Assembly (NCBI GenBank): GCA_000733355.1
Contig: JNVV01000022.1
Coordinates: 269,319 to 333,318 of the forward strand
DNA: 64,000 nucleotides
DNA from: Falciphora oryzae
Lineage: Eukaryota; Ascomycota; Sordariomycetes; Magnaporthales; Magnaporthaceae
Direction: 5' to 3'
Shown here: one piece after another, positions 32,527 to 43,005 of the stretch
Layout of the letters: every line of letters begins with the position of its first letter
How positions within the stretch are numbered: position 1 is the first letter of the stretch
The notes under the pieces: model-generated
The model's database searches: none
What the model saw: the letters and a program-made list of their open reading frames with translations, nothing else
What the model was told of the DNA's origin: nothing
Position numbers and translations under genes: made by a program

Positions 32527-34999
32527 ATGGTTGCGCCGGCTGTTCCAGAGTCCGTCTCCAGCTCCCTCCAACACCGCCCATGACCGCTCTCCAGACTGAC
32601 CTTCTCTAAGAATCACCGAGGAGGTGCTCCATGAGGCAATTGACACCCGCACAGACCAGCTGATTGCGCTGCGCGAGCTGGGCCCACCTGATCTGGTCCA
32701 TCTCACCAAGCAACAGAAGGGGAACACTGGCAAACACGTACGGGCTCCCCGCTGCCTCCAAGCTCCGCGAGCCACCGCTCTGTGCTGATATGCCCCTCTC
32801 TGCGTGTACAGTTCGGCGTATACCACCATGTCACCGGCGTTGACGCGTCCTCTTCGGCCAGTCTGGCAGCGTACATCAACACGCTCACCTACAAGGACCA
32901 CGGCCAAGCAGCGACGGCCAAGATAGTGCAGGGCGTTTACTGGTCAGTGTGCCCCTCAAGCTGGCGCGATAGGTCTCTTGCCTCTGCCGTGTACAAGCCA
33001 CGTGCTGACCTTTACTGCTTTACTGTTGCGACCGGCAGCTGCTACAATGCCCTCTCCCGACTCGATATGCGCGTCCACGTCACCATCCCCGGCTCGGTCG
33101 AAAGCTACTGTGTCGACGAGAGGGGCGAGAAGAAGAAGGCGACGGACGATCTGTGGCTGGAGACATACCTGTGCAGCGTGCTTCGAGCCTACTCATACGC
33201 GGACGACGGGAGCGGAGAGACCATCCGCAAGATCATGGGCGTGCGGAGATTCAACCCCGTTACCAACACTGAAACCGAGCACCGCTTCCTTAGCGCCGCC
33301 GAGCAACTGTTTTTCCGAGGTCAGCCGGGAGTCCAGGTTCTTTCCCCTCGTAGGAGCCGAGCCGACAGACTGACTGTGTGACTTATAGGATGGCAACTGG
33401 GATCCGACTCGACTGTGCAGGTTCCCAACCTCGTTTCAAACCACCTAGTCAGCGGGCTTCTCAAATACTTCCAGACCACTGGAAGGTTCGTGTCGGGCAT
33501 CAACCTTTTTGAGAAGCTCCGGTCGCAGAATGTCGAAGTCGCCTCCCTGCTCGCCAAGGTTCTGTTTGAGGGACACGAGGAAGTGCGCGGTGTCCGCATT
33601 CTGCACCAGGCCCTTCAAGAATCACCCATGGACTACGTTATGCTCGACACCCAGGCAGAGTTTCTTCTCAAAAAGGCAAAGCTGGCAACAACTCCCGAGC
33701 AGAAAGATGCGAGACTCCGGATGGCCCTAGGCTGTGCGGACAGGAGCACGATCGCGGCGCCGAGCGAATTTGGAACATGGGCACGGCTGGCTGAGGTCTA
33801 TGTCGCCATGGAGGACTGGGAGAATGCGTTGACGATTCTCAACTCGTGCCCCATGTTCACCTACCAGGACAAGGACGCCCCACTTATGCCGGAGCCCAAG
33901 GACGTTTACCTGCCGACGCTGGTGGAGACGCGGCTAGATGAAATCGACAGCGAGCCCGAGGGGAGGTACAACGAGCAGGTGGACCCCAGCTATGCAAGCT
34001 TACGCGCCGCGCAGTACCGCGGTACCTTCAAGCAGGCTTACAAGGTCCTGACCGAGATGACGGCCAAGATTGGATGGGATCAGCTCCTTAAGATCCGTAG
34101 CACCGTGTTTGTGATGGAGGATGAGTACAGGACAGAAAAGCAGGAGGGCGGTCCATCCGCCCAGCGTAACGCCAGCATCGATGGCATCAGAGGCTCTCCT
34201 CAGCAGCCAGCCAACGGCGACCCGGCCCCCGAAGAGGAGAAGGCCAAGGAGGAGTCAGAGGACGACTCAGATACCGACTCCAAGATCGAGGGAGAGACGG
34301 GTAACAATTTGACCGCCAACGGACAAGCCTTGGAGAGGCCCAGCAGCACGGCCGACCCGTCCGAGGTCAAGAACGACCAGGAGAATGTAGGTCTTGCCCA
34401 TCGCGTCCCCTTTTCCCATATCATTCGCATGACTGACCACCCCATATTTACAGGGTGTCGTGCCGGAGGACCATTCACGACTGAACAACAAGCGGCTCTG
34501 CGAGAGGTGGCTCGACAGTCTGTTCATGGTTCTTTACGAGGACCTTCGGATGTACACCATCTGGCGCACGCAGAAAGCGCAGTACCGCGCTCAGCAAATG
34601 CAGTTCAATAAGTCAGCTGACGAGTGGGAGATTCTGGGGGCGCTGGCAGAGCGTCTGCACCACCAGGAGGAGGCAGTCGAGGCGTACAGGGCCTGCCTGA
34701 GCCAACGATTCAGCCCCAAGGCACTCTCCGGAATCCTACGCGCCTTTGAGAACAACAAGCCCAACAACACGCGCGAGACGGTGGCGGCCGTCATTCGTCT
34801 CGTTACGTGGCAGTACCGCTGGTACTCGGAGTTTTCCCCCGAGTTGCTGCACACCATTCGGACCCTCATCGAGGATGAGGGCGCTGTGAAAGTCCGGAGC
34901 ATCATCCAGGCCACAAACCTGCCGCAGAGCGTGCTTGACCTGACGCATCACTATGCTGCTCTCTGCGCAACTTTCCGGAGCAGTGGCACGGACGGCTAA
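32527..34999 (+). CDS. ChAPs family (Chs5-Arf1-binding, BCH1/BUD7-type) exomer subunit
   Basis: Exomer cargo-adaptor protein of 701 residues that acts at the trans-Golgi in export of selected plasma-membrane proteins such as chitin synthase. I infer six exons: 32527-32549, 32611-32737, 32812-32942, 33039-33319, 33389-34386 and 34454-34999. All introns are GT-AG, 61-96 nt, with CTGAC- or CTGAT-type branch sites, and all phases agree. The first exon has eight codons behind a strong GCCACCATGG context. Joins recreate family sequence: EITEEVLHEAIDTRTDQL, then YHHVTGVDASSSASLA, GVYCCYNALSRLDMRVHV, FFRGWQLGSDSTVQVPNL and NVGVVPEDHSRLNNKRLCE. TPR-like helices fill the middle, and an acidic low-complexity insert (residues about 440-520) precedes the last exon. 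Paralogues BCH1/BUD7/BCH2/CHS6 cannot be told apart here. Confidence 0.93.
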
Positions 35000-35260
35000 T
35001 GCTGGAATTTTGAGGTGGTAATCTGCGAAGAGATACGTTGCAGTCCTTGCAACTACTAGATCGAGGGACTATGTACAGATGGATCGCCGTCTAGTAGTCT
35101 TGGGCCTGGTCGTGAAATTTGGCGGTCTGACTTTTCTCTCTAAATAATAACTATCGAACAGCGGCAAGCAGTTGATTATTTATTTTCTCGTTCTTGCTGG
35201 CTGCCGGCAAAAGCTCACACGCGCGGCGCAAGCGTTTTATGGTGACCGTATCATCGGTGC

Positions 35261-36088
35261 TCAGCTACCAATGTTGCAGTCGGAGTCGTAGACATGTTTT
35301 TTCAGAAAGTCTATTGTGTCGTCCACCCCCTGCGGCGTGTTGAACCAGTGGCCTCCATCGGGATACTCTTTTGCCTCGACCACTGCGCCAAACTCTGTTA
35401 GGATTTCGCGCATGCGACGGCCGTGCTGGATAGTGACAAGTTTGTCGTCGAGGCAGTGCTCGAGCAGGACGGGGGTGGCGCGCACAACATTGTCGTGATC
35501 CGGAACCCCATCCTCCAGCCCCAGCGCAGCACGCATATCCGCGAGCGACGACCCCCCGGCAAAGGGGCAGCGGCACGATAGGCCAATGTAGGCGGCTAGG
35601 CGGCCGCCGGCCGAGGCCGGCACGTCCAGGTTGAAGAGCACGTGGGCGGCCGTGGCGCCGCCCATGCTGATGCCCGCCAGCACCAGGCGGTCCCAGCGCC
35701 CGCCCAGGCGCGCGGCCTCGGCGGCCAGCATGTCGCGGATGCGGGGCACCTGCTCCCGCAGGCCCTCGGCCTGCAGCTCCTCGCGATCCTCGAAGTCTGC
35801 GCCGTTCCACACGTCGAACCACTGCGGCCAGGAGGCCGCGGCGGGCGGGGAGGTGGTGGCGCCGGCTGTGGCGGCGGCGGCGGCGGCGAGGGCCCGCATC
35901 GGCGCCTGCGGGAAGACCCAGCGGAAGGAGGGGAAGGCGCGGGCGAGGTTGCGGCCGCGCGAGTCGACCCAGAACCTCAGGGCGCGCACGAGGCCGCGGA
36001 CATTACCGCCCCTGCCGTGGAGGAAAACGACGGTATGGGTATGTGGGTGTGTGGTTGGTGGGATGCAGAATGGCGGCGGTCGGTCCAT
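35261..36088 (-). CDS. Serine hydrolase (acyl-protein thioesterase/carboxylesterase family)
   Basis: Alpha/beta hydrolase of 275 residues in one exon, of the phospholipase/carboxylesterase type that includes acyl-protein thioesterases. Seen features are the HGRGG oxyanion motif near residue 25, the nucleophile elbow GISMGG with S141, the acid in HCLDDKLV (D214 or D215) and the histidine in GGHWFN (H247). An Ala-rich insert (residues 66-86) lies in the cap region. The ATG at 36088 (MDRPPPFC) is preferred because the frame's 44 upstream residues are not family-like. It is convergent with the ChAPs gene, 261 bp apart. The substrate is unknown; lack of a signal peptide suggests the cytosol. Confidence 0.88.
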   Translation of the reverse strand: MDRPPPFCIPPTTHPHTHTVVFLHGRGGNVRGLVRALRFWVDSRGRNLARAFPSFRWVFPQAPMRALAAAAAATAGATTSPPAAASWPQWFDVWNGADFEDREELQAEGLREQVPRIRDMLAAEAARLGGRWDRLVLAGISMGGATAAHVLFNLDVPASAGGRLAAYIGLSCRCPFAGGSSLADMRAALGLEDGVPDHDNVVRATPVLLEHCLDDKLVTIQHGRRMREILTEFGAVVEAKEYPDGGHWFNTPQGVDDTIDFLKKHVYDSDCNIGS

Positions 36089-36852
36089 GATTTGCAGCGT
36101 TATCTTTCGTTCTTTTGCCAGCAGTTCCTTGGTGCTCAGGTTCTGGCAGCTCGGCGGACAGAGTGTGGGAATGGAGCGTCTTTCTTTCTCTTGTGTATTC
36201 GCTCGAGGCCACGCGGTCAAGCTGAGAACATATCGTAGGCCCGGCTAATAGCAGAGCGCTTGAGGTGTCGACAAGCAAGCTAATTACCCGGCGGCCCCTT
36301 GCTTCCGCTTAGTCCTCAACCTGGGGGTGGCGTTGAAGATGTCTTCTCAACAGACGCTGGGCTGATAGCTCGTCAGCCTCAGCACAAACGCGACTAGGTG
36401 ATGTCAAAAAAGGGGGTAACTACACGAGAAAACATGGAAATGAACACATCGGTAGATCGACCTTCGGTTATTTGGGGCCCGACAGTAGTCTTTACAATCA
36501 CCAAAAGCTAGTTACCTCCTTTTTGGCCGGCATCTTATTTCAATTAGCTAGCATCTATCAAAGTTTCTCTCTATTCTCTCGACAGCCGTTCTCAGAGTAT
36601 CGTTACTCACCAAGCCCAATGTATCGAAACCACCGCAACGCTTAGACGGAAATGGTATAACAAAGGTATATGCAACGTCAAGGCAAAAGTACAACCCCAA
36701 GTCTTAGTGACACAGGGCGAAAGGTAGTTGTAGGGCAAAATAGCGTTGCTCAAAAAAAAAGGTGAAAGAGAGAAGATGCCCATGACAAGGAAGAGATGCT
36801 TGCAGAAGAAAAGAAAGAGTGGCCGGGAAAGATGCTGGGAAAATAAAACCTC
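36089..36852. other. Intergenic with an inverted repeat
   Basis: About 0.76 kb holding the hydrolase promoter and the 3' region of the tricarboxylate carrier. The only structure seen is the imperfect inverted repeat listed at 36400-36534. No gene-like frame. Confidence 0.5.
36400..36534. repeat. Imperfect inverted repeat, possible small MITE
   Basis: Two arms face each other over 135 bp: GATGTCAAAAAAGGGGGTAACTA on one side and GATGCCGGCCAAAAAGGAGGTAACTA on the reverse complement of the other, sharing AAAAAGGRGGTAACTA. No target-site duplication could be recognised, so the element status is tentative. Confidence 0.4.
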
Positions 36853-38104
36853 TCAAAACCCTCTGCTCGATAATCCGGCAGTGATCTTCTCGTAAACGGT
36901 GAAAATAATGCCGCCGCTGAAGATCAACCTGCCTAGGCGCATCGTGCTGCCCGCCCAGAAGCCCTTGACTCCCCCCTCCCTCAGCACGGTCCTGAAGGCC
37001 ACTACAGTGCTTGCACCTTTGCGTTCTGTGCTCGTGTCTTAATGGTGTCCAACGGCTGCGTGACGTACACGGTGATAACGCCGGCCGTGGCGCCCGTGGC
37101 GAAAGTAAGGCCGGTGCTGTCGTTGGGTAGGCCATGGGATTTGGAGAGCTCGCGGAGGGCGTTGTAAGAGCCCATGCGGGCGGCCGAGGTGGTGGACTGC
37201 TTAAGGGTGGAGGAGGCGAGACCCGAATAGAGGCCGGCGATGCCGCGTTCGGAAAGGATTAGGCGTAAAGCGTGGGCTCCGGACTTGAAACGAGGGGCTG
37301 CCGAGCGGGCCTCGTCGATCCTGTAGCGGGGGTTAGGTTGTGCCCCAAGATAGATAATGTTATGTATGCGTGTTTTCTCCTTCTACCCTGAGCGGCGTCT
37401 TGTGGCGGCGCAGGCAAAGAAACGGTTGCCACTTACAAGGCGGTCTTGATGCGCTCGGTCGGGGTCACGGCGACCAGGGACTCGACGGCTCCGGCGACCA
37501 TTCCCGCCAGGATGCCGCGGCCGGTGGTAAGCTTGCCTTTCTCGTCGACGAGGATGTTCTTAATGGTGTCGTAGGACATGAAGCGCACGCTCGCTTTAAG
37601 TGTGGCACCCTGGACAGCATGTTGTGTTAGTGTTTTCCTAAGCTGATGCTGGCCAGACGCGACTTGCACGTGCCGGTGGGAGGCCTGATGGTGGGTGGAA
37701 TTGGGAACAACGTACTACTGCCAGAGTCGAGCAGCCTGTATAAACGGCGCCCAGCCCTTCTTGCCTGGCCACGGTGGTGATGTTGGAGAAGGGGTTGGCA
37801 GAACGCTCGGCCTTGGGCAAGAGTTGGCCTCTTGTCTTGCCGAACTCGAAGGGGTACTGACACCAAGGATTGCCAGTATGGTCAGTTCTGTTCTTTGCCA
37901 AGTCAGGGGCTTCGTTAATGGCTTTCTTACTGTTGTGAATGCCTCGGCGGCACCGGCCGTGCCCCCCGCGATGAGGGAGACGATGGCTGGTACCTTGGGC
38001 TTGGGCTTGGGCTTTGCCGGGACGATGTCGGCAGCTGGGGCCGGTTTGGCTAGCGGCGCTGGAACGAGTGTGGCGGGCACGAACATCGCGGTATTCGTAC
38101 TCAT
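36853..38104 (-). pseudogene. Mitochondrial tricarboxylate (citrate) carrier, frameshifted
   Basis: SLC25-family inner-membrane carrier of the CTP1 type. Exons are 38104-37931, 37856-37716, 37609-37437 and 37320-36853; introns are 74, 106 and 116 nt, all GT-AG. The three repeats show the carrier signature at YPFEFGKTR, TPTERIKTA and QPLDTIKTR, and the last repeat ends in GFWAGSTMRLGRLIFSGG, typical of citrate carriers. After TIKTRAQNAK (about 37020) the frame breaks and meets a stop within five codons. The remainder, GASTVVAFRTVLREGG to the end, is perfect one base out of frame, consistent with loss of a single G in GGG. A 15-nt 'intron' would be too short to fix it. Start at 38104 is assumed; a second ATG lies 27 nt upstream. 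Without the shift it would be a full-length carrier that swaps tricarboxylates across the inner membrane. Confidence 0.8.
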
Positions 38105-38400
38105 CTTTGCTTTCGGTGTTTTATTTGACACTTTTTGGGGACAAGCTCATCTGATTCTTTTCCTGATTCGATGGGTGTGGGCAAAAGCGGTTTTATCAAA
38201 CATTCTGTCCCAACCTGACGCCTTTTCCTTTCTCCCCCCCTTCTGTCCCTTGCTTAGAATATCCCCTCTTGGGTTCACGCAATTATCAACTGGCCGGCAA
38301 ATTGACGCATTGTTTGCGCCGAGGAAATGGATGCTGAAATTATCGCGTTCTGCACGCAGCAGCGCCTCTTTCCAACTACTACCAATTGCCAATGTGGGAT

Positions 38401-38744
38401 CAACAAGAGACGCCCGTTCGTTTCCGCGGGAAAGCGCGACCAAGTTTCGGAGACGGACCACACTGATTGGCACACCCTTGTCCTAATTCTTGCCTGTCTC
38501 TTTTCCTGTCTCTTTTCCTGTCTCTTTTCCTGTCTCTTTTCCTGTCTCTTTTCCTGTCTCTTTTCCTGTCTCTTTTCCTGTCTCTTTTCCTCTTTTCGCC
38601 CCAAGTTCCTTTTCGAGCCACTGTACCAATTACTGTAATCCAACAAATTGAAGTACTGGGGGTTCCAATTAGTGTATCGGCCGCACACTGTCTCCAAACT
38701 TTGGTCGCGCTTTCCCATGGGAACGAACGCACCTCTCCTTGCTG
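38401..38744. mobile_element. MITE-like element with long imperfect inverted repeats
   Basis: About 344 bp bounded by inverted arms of about 75 bp. The arms share the exact 16-mer GGGAAAGCGCGACCAA (38428-38443, and as its reverse complement at 38701-38716) and similar flanks (CAACAAGAGACGCCCGTTCG versus CAGCAAGGAGAGGTGCGTTCG; GTTTCGGAGAC versus GTTTGGAGAC; CTGATTGG versus CTAATTGG). A 12-bp tandem array fills the middle. No target duplication or coding capacity was recognised. Confidence 0.65.
38493..38588. repeat. 12-bp tandem repeat, eight exact copies
   Basis: The unit CCTGTCTCTTTT is repeated eight times without a mismatch, followed by a truncated CCTCTTTT. It lies inside the inverted-repeat element at 38401-38744. 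Identity between copies points to recent expansion by slippage. Confidence 0.97.
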
Positions 38745-38774
38745 CTGACATGCGTGCTTGTTCGCCATCATGCG

Positions 38775-40812
38775 ATGTCTTCAACGACGGCTAGGAGACG
38801 AAGGGCCGCCAGAGCCTGTCGCTTTTGCAGGTCGCGCAAGGTATGTTGTCAATAAAGGGCGATTCCGCCGCCTCCGCCGGGTCTAGGGGCTCACGCTGTC
38901 GTTTTGTGGCAAATAGATCAAGTGCAATGCCGAGGAGCCTATTTGCTCCAATTGTAAGGTACACGGTAAGGATTGCGTCTACGAGCCCACGGAGCAGGAT
39001 GCTTCCCCGTCCGCGGCTAGGGCCCGTATCGCCAGGCCATCCTCGTCCGCCCGGGCTAGCACCCGCTCAGCAGGACGGCCCACCCCCGTAGCCGTTCATG
39101 TTGAGGACGAGGATACGGCTGCCGCTGTCGATGGTGCCGCTGGATCCGACGCCGGTACCGCCACTGGGGGAGGCCCCGCAACCGTTAATCCTGCTACTGC
39201 CGGCTCTGATCATCTGCGCGGCGACAAGCCACCAGCGCCGCCCCCTGGACCCCCGGCCAACCACCGCGTGTCGCGCATGGTCCTATCCGCCAACGGCGTC
39301 TCCAGCTACCATGGTCGTACCAGCGCCCTGTTCGAGGAGCCGAATCACGAGAAATCCAGCACTGAGGCCCCGAGGCCGCGCCTGCCCGACGAGTGGATCG
39401 AGAAGGGTCTCGTCGCCGACGCGGCCCGCCAGCGTTGGTCTCCTTGATATACGTTCTCTACCCAACTAATGCATTTAGCGGCTAACTTTTACATAACTAC
39501 CCTACCCCCTTCACCAGGCCAGTTGGAAGATTTCAACTTCCGCGCCGGCAAGCTTGACTTCGACGGTGTCGATCCCGACCTGGGCTTCCACCTTTTGTCT
39601 CTGCACTGGCAAGTCATCGGTCGCTTCGCCTTTTTACCGTTCCCTTTACCCTTCCTTTTCCCCTTCCCCTTTTAATAAACCAACATTTAACACTAATATA
39701 ATCGCTCAGGAACCACCAGCACCATTCCTTTCTTATTACCTACCGACCCGCCTTCATGCGGGACATGGCCTGCAACGGTCCCTACTTCTCCAAGCTGCTA
39801 CTTAACGCCATCTACTTTGGTGCATCAAAGTTCAGCCCACGCACTGAGGTTCGACGGGTCCCCAACGATGTGCGGACGGCAGGCTAGAGGTTTCGCCAGC
39901 GTGTGCGTGGGCTCCTGGGCGAATCGCTCGACCGTAGCGACATTACCACCATCCAGGCGCTGCTGGTCATGACCAACTCGCTCTTCGCGCTGGGAGACGA
40001 AAGGAGCGCGGCTTGGCTCTACGCAGGAATCGCATTCCGCATGACGGTCGATCTTGGCATGCATGTTGATCATCCAGACCTACCCGGAAACCGCCGCTTT
40101 ACTGACGAAGACCTCGAGATTCGCCGGCGCGTATTTTGGGGGGCGGTTGGTTAGTTGTTTATCTCTCCTTCTACCACTCGAATTTCGGCTGACGGGAAAC
40201 GGGTTTAGTCGTGGACAAGATCCAGAGCCTGTACCAAGGCAGGCCAGTATCGATTAAGGAGGCCAACAGCCCGTGATAAACCCTGTTGGTTCCGGTAACC
40301 GGAACACCAGTGGTGGTGGCCGGAATGAAACGACCAATGGTGCCGAGACGGGGACTCCAACGTCACAAAGCCGCCTCCAAGACGGCTGGACGCCTTCGGA
40401 GACCGAGGGCCTGGACGTGGATGGCATCATCCAGAGCTTCTTGAGGGCCCAGGATGCCTCCGGATCCGAGGAGGGGCACCCTATGGGGTCCAACTCCTTG
40501 GATCACCAGCAAACAAACGGTCCGCACTCTACATCGATAGGAGCAGGGGCTCCAGGTGGTCACAACGAGGACGGCAGTATTCAGGGCCACCACAATCACC
40601 AGCCGCAGCACCTCCAGTCGGACCTACTGAGCCGCACCCCGTTACCCCACGGGGTGTCCGGGGGCCCCTTTGTGTCAAGGGTAGATGGCGGCTGGCAGCA
40701 GGGGGCCATGGCCGACGGCGCTCTGTCCGCGGGCTTGGTGGACGACCTTCTTTTTGGCTTCCATGGCTCAGCGCTTGACGGATATCCTACGTGGCAATGG
40801 GATGGATCCTGA
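38775..40812 (+). pseudogene. Zn(II)2Cys6 regulator with stop codon and internal deletion
   Basis: Fungal-specific regulator with coding segments 38775-38840, 38917-39433, 39518-39608, 39710-40149 and 40209 onward. The DNA-binding cluster is complete after splicing: ACRFCRSRKIKCNAEEPICS, then NCKVHGKDC. The third intron is GC-AG (GCAAGT...CTCAG) and must be used to give LSLHWNHQHHSFLITYRPAF. Two lesions are seen. A TAG at 39885-39887 interrupts DVRTAG/RFRQRVRGLL, where tryptophan is the likely original. After VVDKIQSLYQGRPVSIKEAN the frame ends (TGA 40274), and a C-terminal segment (GWTPSETEGLDVDGIIQSFL, later GYPTWQWDGS) follows out of frame. The few hundred residues of regulatory domain expected between them are gone. 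It neighbours the tricarboxylate carrier and the PrpF gene and may once have controlled them. Confidence 0.75.
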
Positions 40813-41318
40813 AGTATTTCTTTTTATTTATGTTACACTCTTCTCTGCAGGTGTCCCGCGTCACCTACCTCACACTTTTTTTCAGGGGTGAGGATGCGGA
40901 GGAGCCAAAATCCTAGGCTCGCAAGTTTGCCGCGGGATACTTAAGTCCGTGGGGCCGTTCTACTCGCCAAAGCTTTCCCGCGGAACTAGAGCGAGTCGCT
41001 GCCGCATCACCTTGCTCTACCACGAACGCCGGGGCCTGCTGCCAATTCCGGGCCAGGTTCACTCAGTCTTTCGATGAGTACACTGGAGGAACACCAGAGA
41101 AGCCCGGGGATTTCCTCGTGGTATTGGATTTTTATAATGGCGTCTATGAACTTTCGATTTATTACATTTCTGTCCGACCTCTGGCATCTGGTCGCATTTT
41201 GCTCGCCAAACAAAACCCCGTTGGTCAAGATTCCCCGTTACGAATTACGCACTACATGCACTTTCTCTTTCTTTCCCATCGAGACCCATGTACTCATTAG
41301 TTTGAGGCTTCATCCTGG
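40813..41318. other. Intergenic, no gene seen
   Basis: About 0.5 kb between the regulator remnant and the PrpF-like gene, presumably including the PrpF promoter. No conserved feature recognised. Confidence 0.5.
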
Positions 41319-43005
41319 ATGACGTCCTGCTTGTGGAAGACGACCCTTCACAACACCAAAGCGAGACCCCAACACGTCTTCTCGGCTTGGGCCTCTTCCT
41401 CGTCCACCAGACATCTTAGTACTGTCAATCTCGGCAGGCCCGCTGCTTCTAGGAGTATTGCTTCTATTCACACGAACCCAAACCTCATCATGGACAGTAT
41501 GTATTACTCACTAGTCTGGCTTGCCGTCGTCGACAAATGAAACCAAGACTGCCACATCCGAGACCGAATAGCTGACAGGGCCACAGCCTCCCTCCCACCA
41601 TCTTCCCTACCCCCTTGGGTGCTCATGGTCAAGATGCCCGAAGTTCAACGGCAACAGCACAAAAAGAGGACGCGGCACGTGCTCCCCGCTGTCATGATGC
41701 GCGCCGGCACGTCACGCGGCCTTTTCATCCACCGCAAGGACCTGCCCGGCGAGACCATGGACGACTGGAAGCCGGCGCTCCTGGCCGCCATGGGATCTTC
41801 CCTGGGCGACGCTCGGCAGATCGACGGCGTCGGGGGCGGCACCTCGACGACGTCAAAGGTGGCTGTGGTTGGACCGTCCAGCATACCGGGCGTTGACGTC
41901 GATTACACGTTCGCCCAGGTTGCCGTCGGTAAGGAAGTTATCGATTTTAACGGCAGCTGTGGAAATATGGCTGCGGGAGTCGGCCCATTTGCGGTTCAGG
42001 AGGGCTTGGTCAAGCCAAAGCCGGGGCAAAGGAAGGCGAGCAACAAATTTCTCTTCTTTTCTGTGCCTAGTATTTTAGTGTCCCAGATTGTACGATGCCG
42101 CACATCGCTAATAAGAAACGAGCATACAGATGGACGTCCGCGTTTATAACAGTAATACCAAGCGCGTCATGGCTGAGACTGTGGAGCTAACCGACGATGG
42201 CGACTTCCAAGAAGACGGCGACTTTGTTATCGCGGGCGCCAAAGGCTTAGGCAGCGAAGTTAAGGTGGCCTTTGTCGACCCGGCTGGGAGTATGACTAGC
42301 AAGCTGTTCCCGTCCGGCGATGAGCAGCGTGTCGAGGACGTGATAGTCCACAAGAGCGATAGTGGCCTGCCGTCATTCAAGGTTGAGGCGACCCTTATTG
42401 ACTGCGCTAACCCGTGCGTGCTTGTGGATGCCAACACGCTCCCCTAGCATGTCAGGGCGCTGAAGCCTGATTCGGAAACCTACATGAGGTCCATGGAAGC
42501 GATCCGTCGGGCTGGATCGGTTAGGATGGGACTGGCGTCCACGTGGGAAGCTGCTGGCGGGTCGAGGGGCACGCCGAAGATCATGGTCATCCATGCCGCA
42601 CAAAACCCCACGCAAGCCGTCATGGTGCAGGCGTTCAGCATGGGCAAACCGCACCCGACGATGCAGATAACGGGGGCCGTCTGCATCGCGTCGACGGTGT
42701 GCATCCCGGGGACCGTCCCTGCCGCCGTGGCTGCTATGGGAGGCTCCTCAAGGACGAACTATGGGATCCCGACGCCCGAGAGGACCCCGAGTCCGGCGAA
42801 CATGGTTGATGATGCAAACACCTGTGGAAATGCTTCCAAGACGATGACGGTGAGGTAGGTGGTGCACGTAGGCCACCCGACGGGCATCGTCAGCGTCGAT
42901 GCCGTGGTGGAGTTTGATGCGGAGAGCAAGGCGAGAGTGGACAGGGCGGTGGTCTCGAGGACAGCGAGGAGGATCTTTGAGGGGAATGTGCTGTATTACG
43001 TATAA
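41319..43005 (+). pseudogene. PrpF-family isomerase-like protein with stop codons
   Basis: Remnant of a PrpF/DUF453 protein, the family of aconitate and 3-methylitaconate isomerases and of the AcnD helper in the methylcitrate cycle. Exon 1 (41319-41496) encodes an Arg/Ser-rich, acid-poor leader (FSAWASSSSTRHLSTVNLGR), typical of mitochondrial import. A 90-nt intron leads to exon 2 (41587 to about 42030), with VMMRAGTSRGLFIHRKDLPG, IDGVGGGTSTTSKVAVV and FNGSCGNMAAGVGPFA, and exon 3 (42130-43005), with GLPSFKVEATLIDCANPC and VGHPTGIVSVDAV. Lesions: TAG at 42445-42447 and TAG at 42856-42858 within otherwise open exon 3. No GT donor is found where the exon 2 intron should start; the sequence there is AAAGGAAGGCG, as if one T of GTAAG had been lost. 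Non-functional as written. Confidence 0.75.

Larger units (their letters stand above)
38105..38774. other. Divergent spacer occupied by an inverted-repeat element
   Basis: 670 bp between the outward-facing carrier and regulator genes. Half of it is the inverted-repeat element at 38401-38744, so any shared promoter of the two genes has been disturbed or was supplied by the element. No protein-like frame. Confidence 0.55.

Noticed and set aside
38275..38784. Frame encoding KRQE repeats
   Set aside because: It is the antisense reading of the 12-bp tandem array inside the inverted-repeat element.
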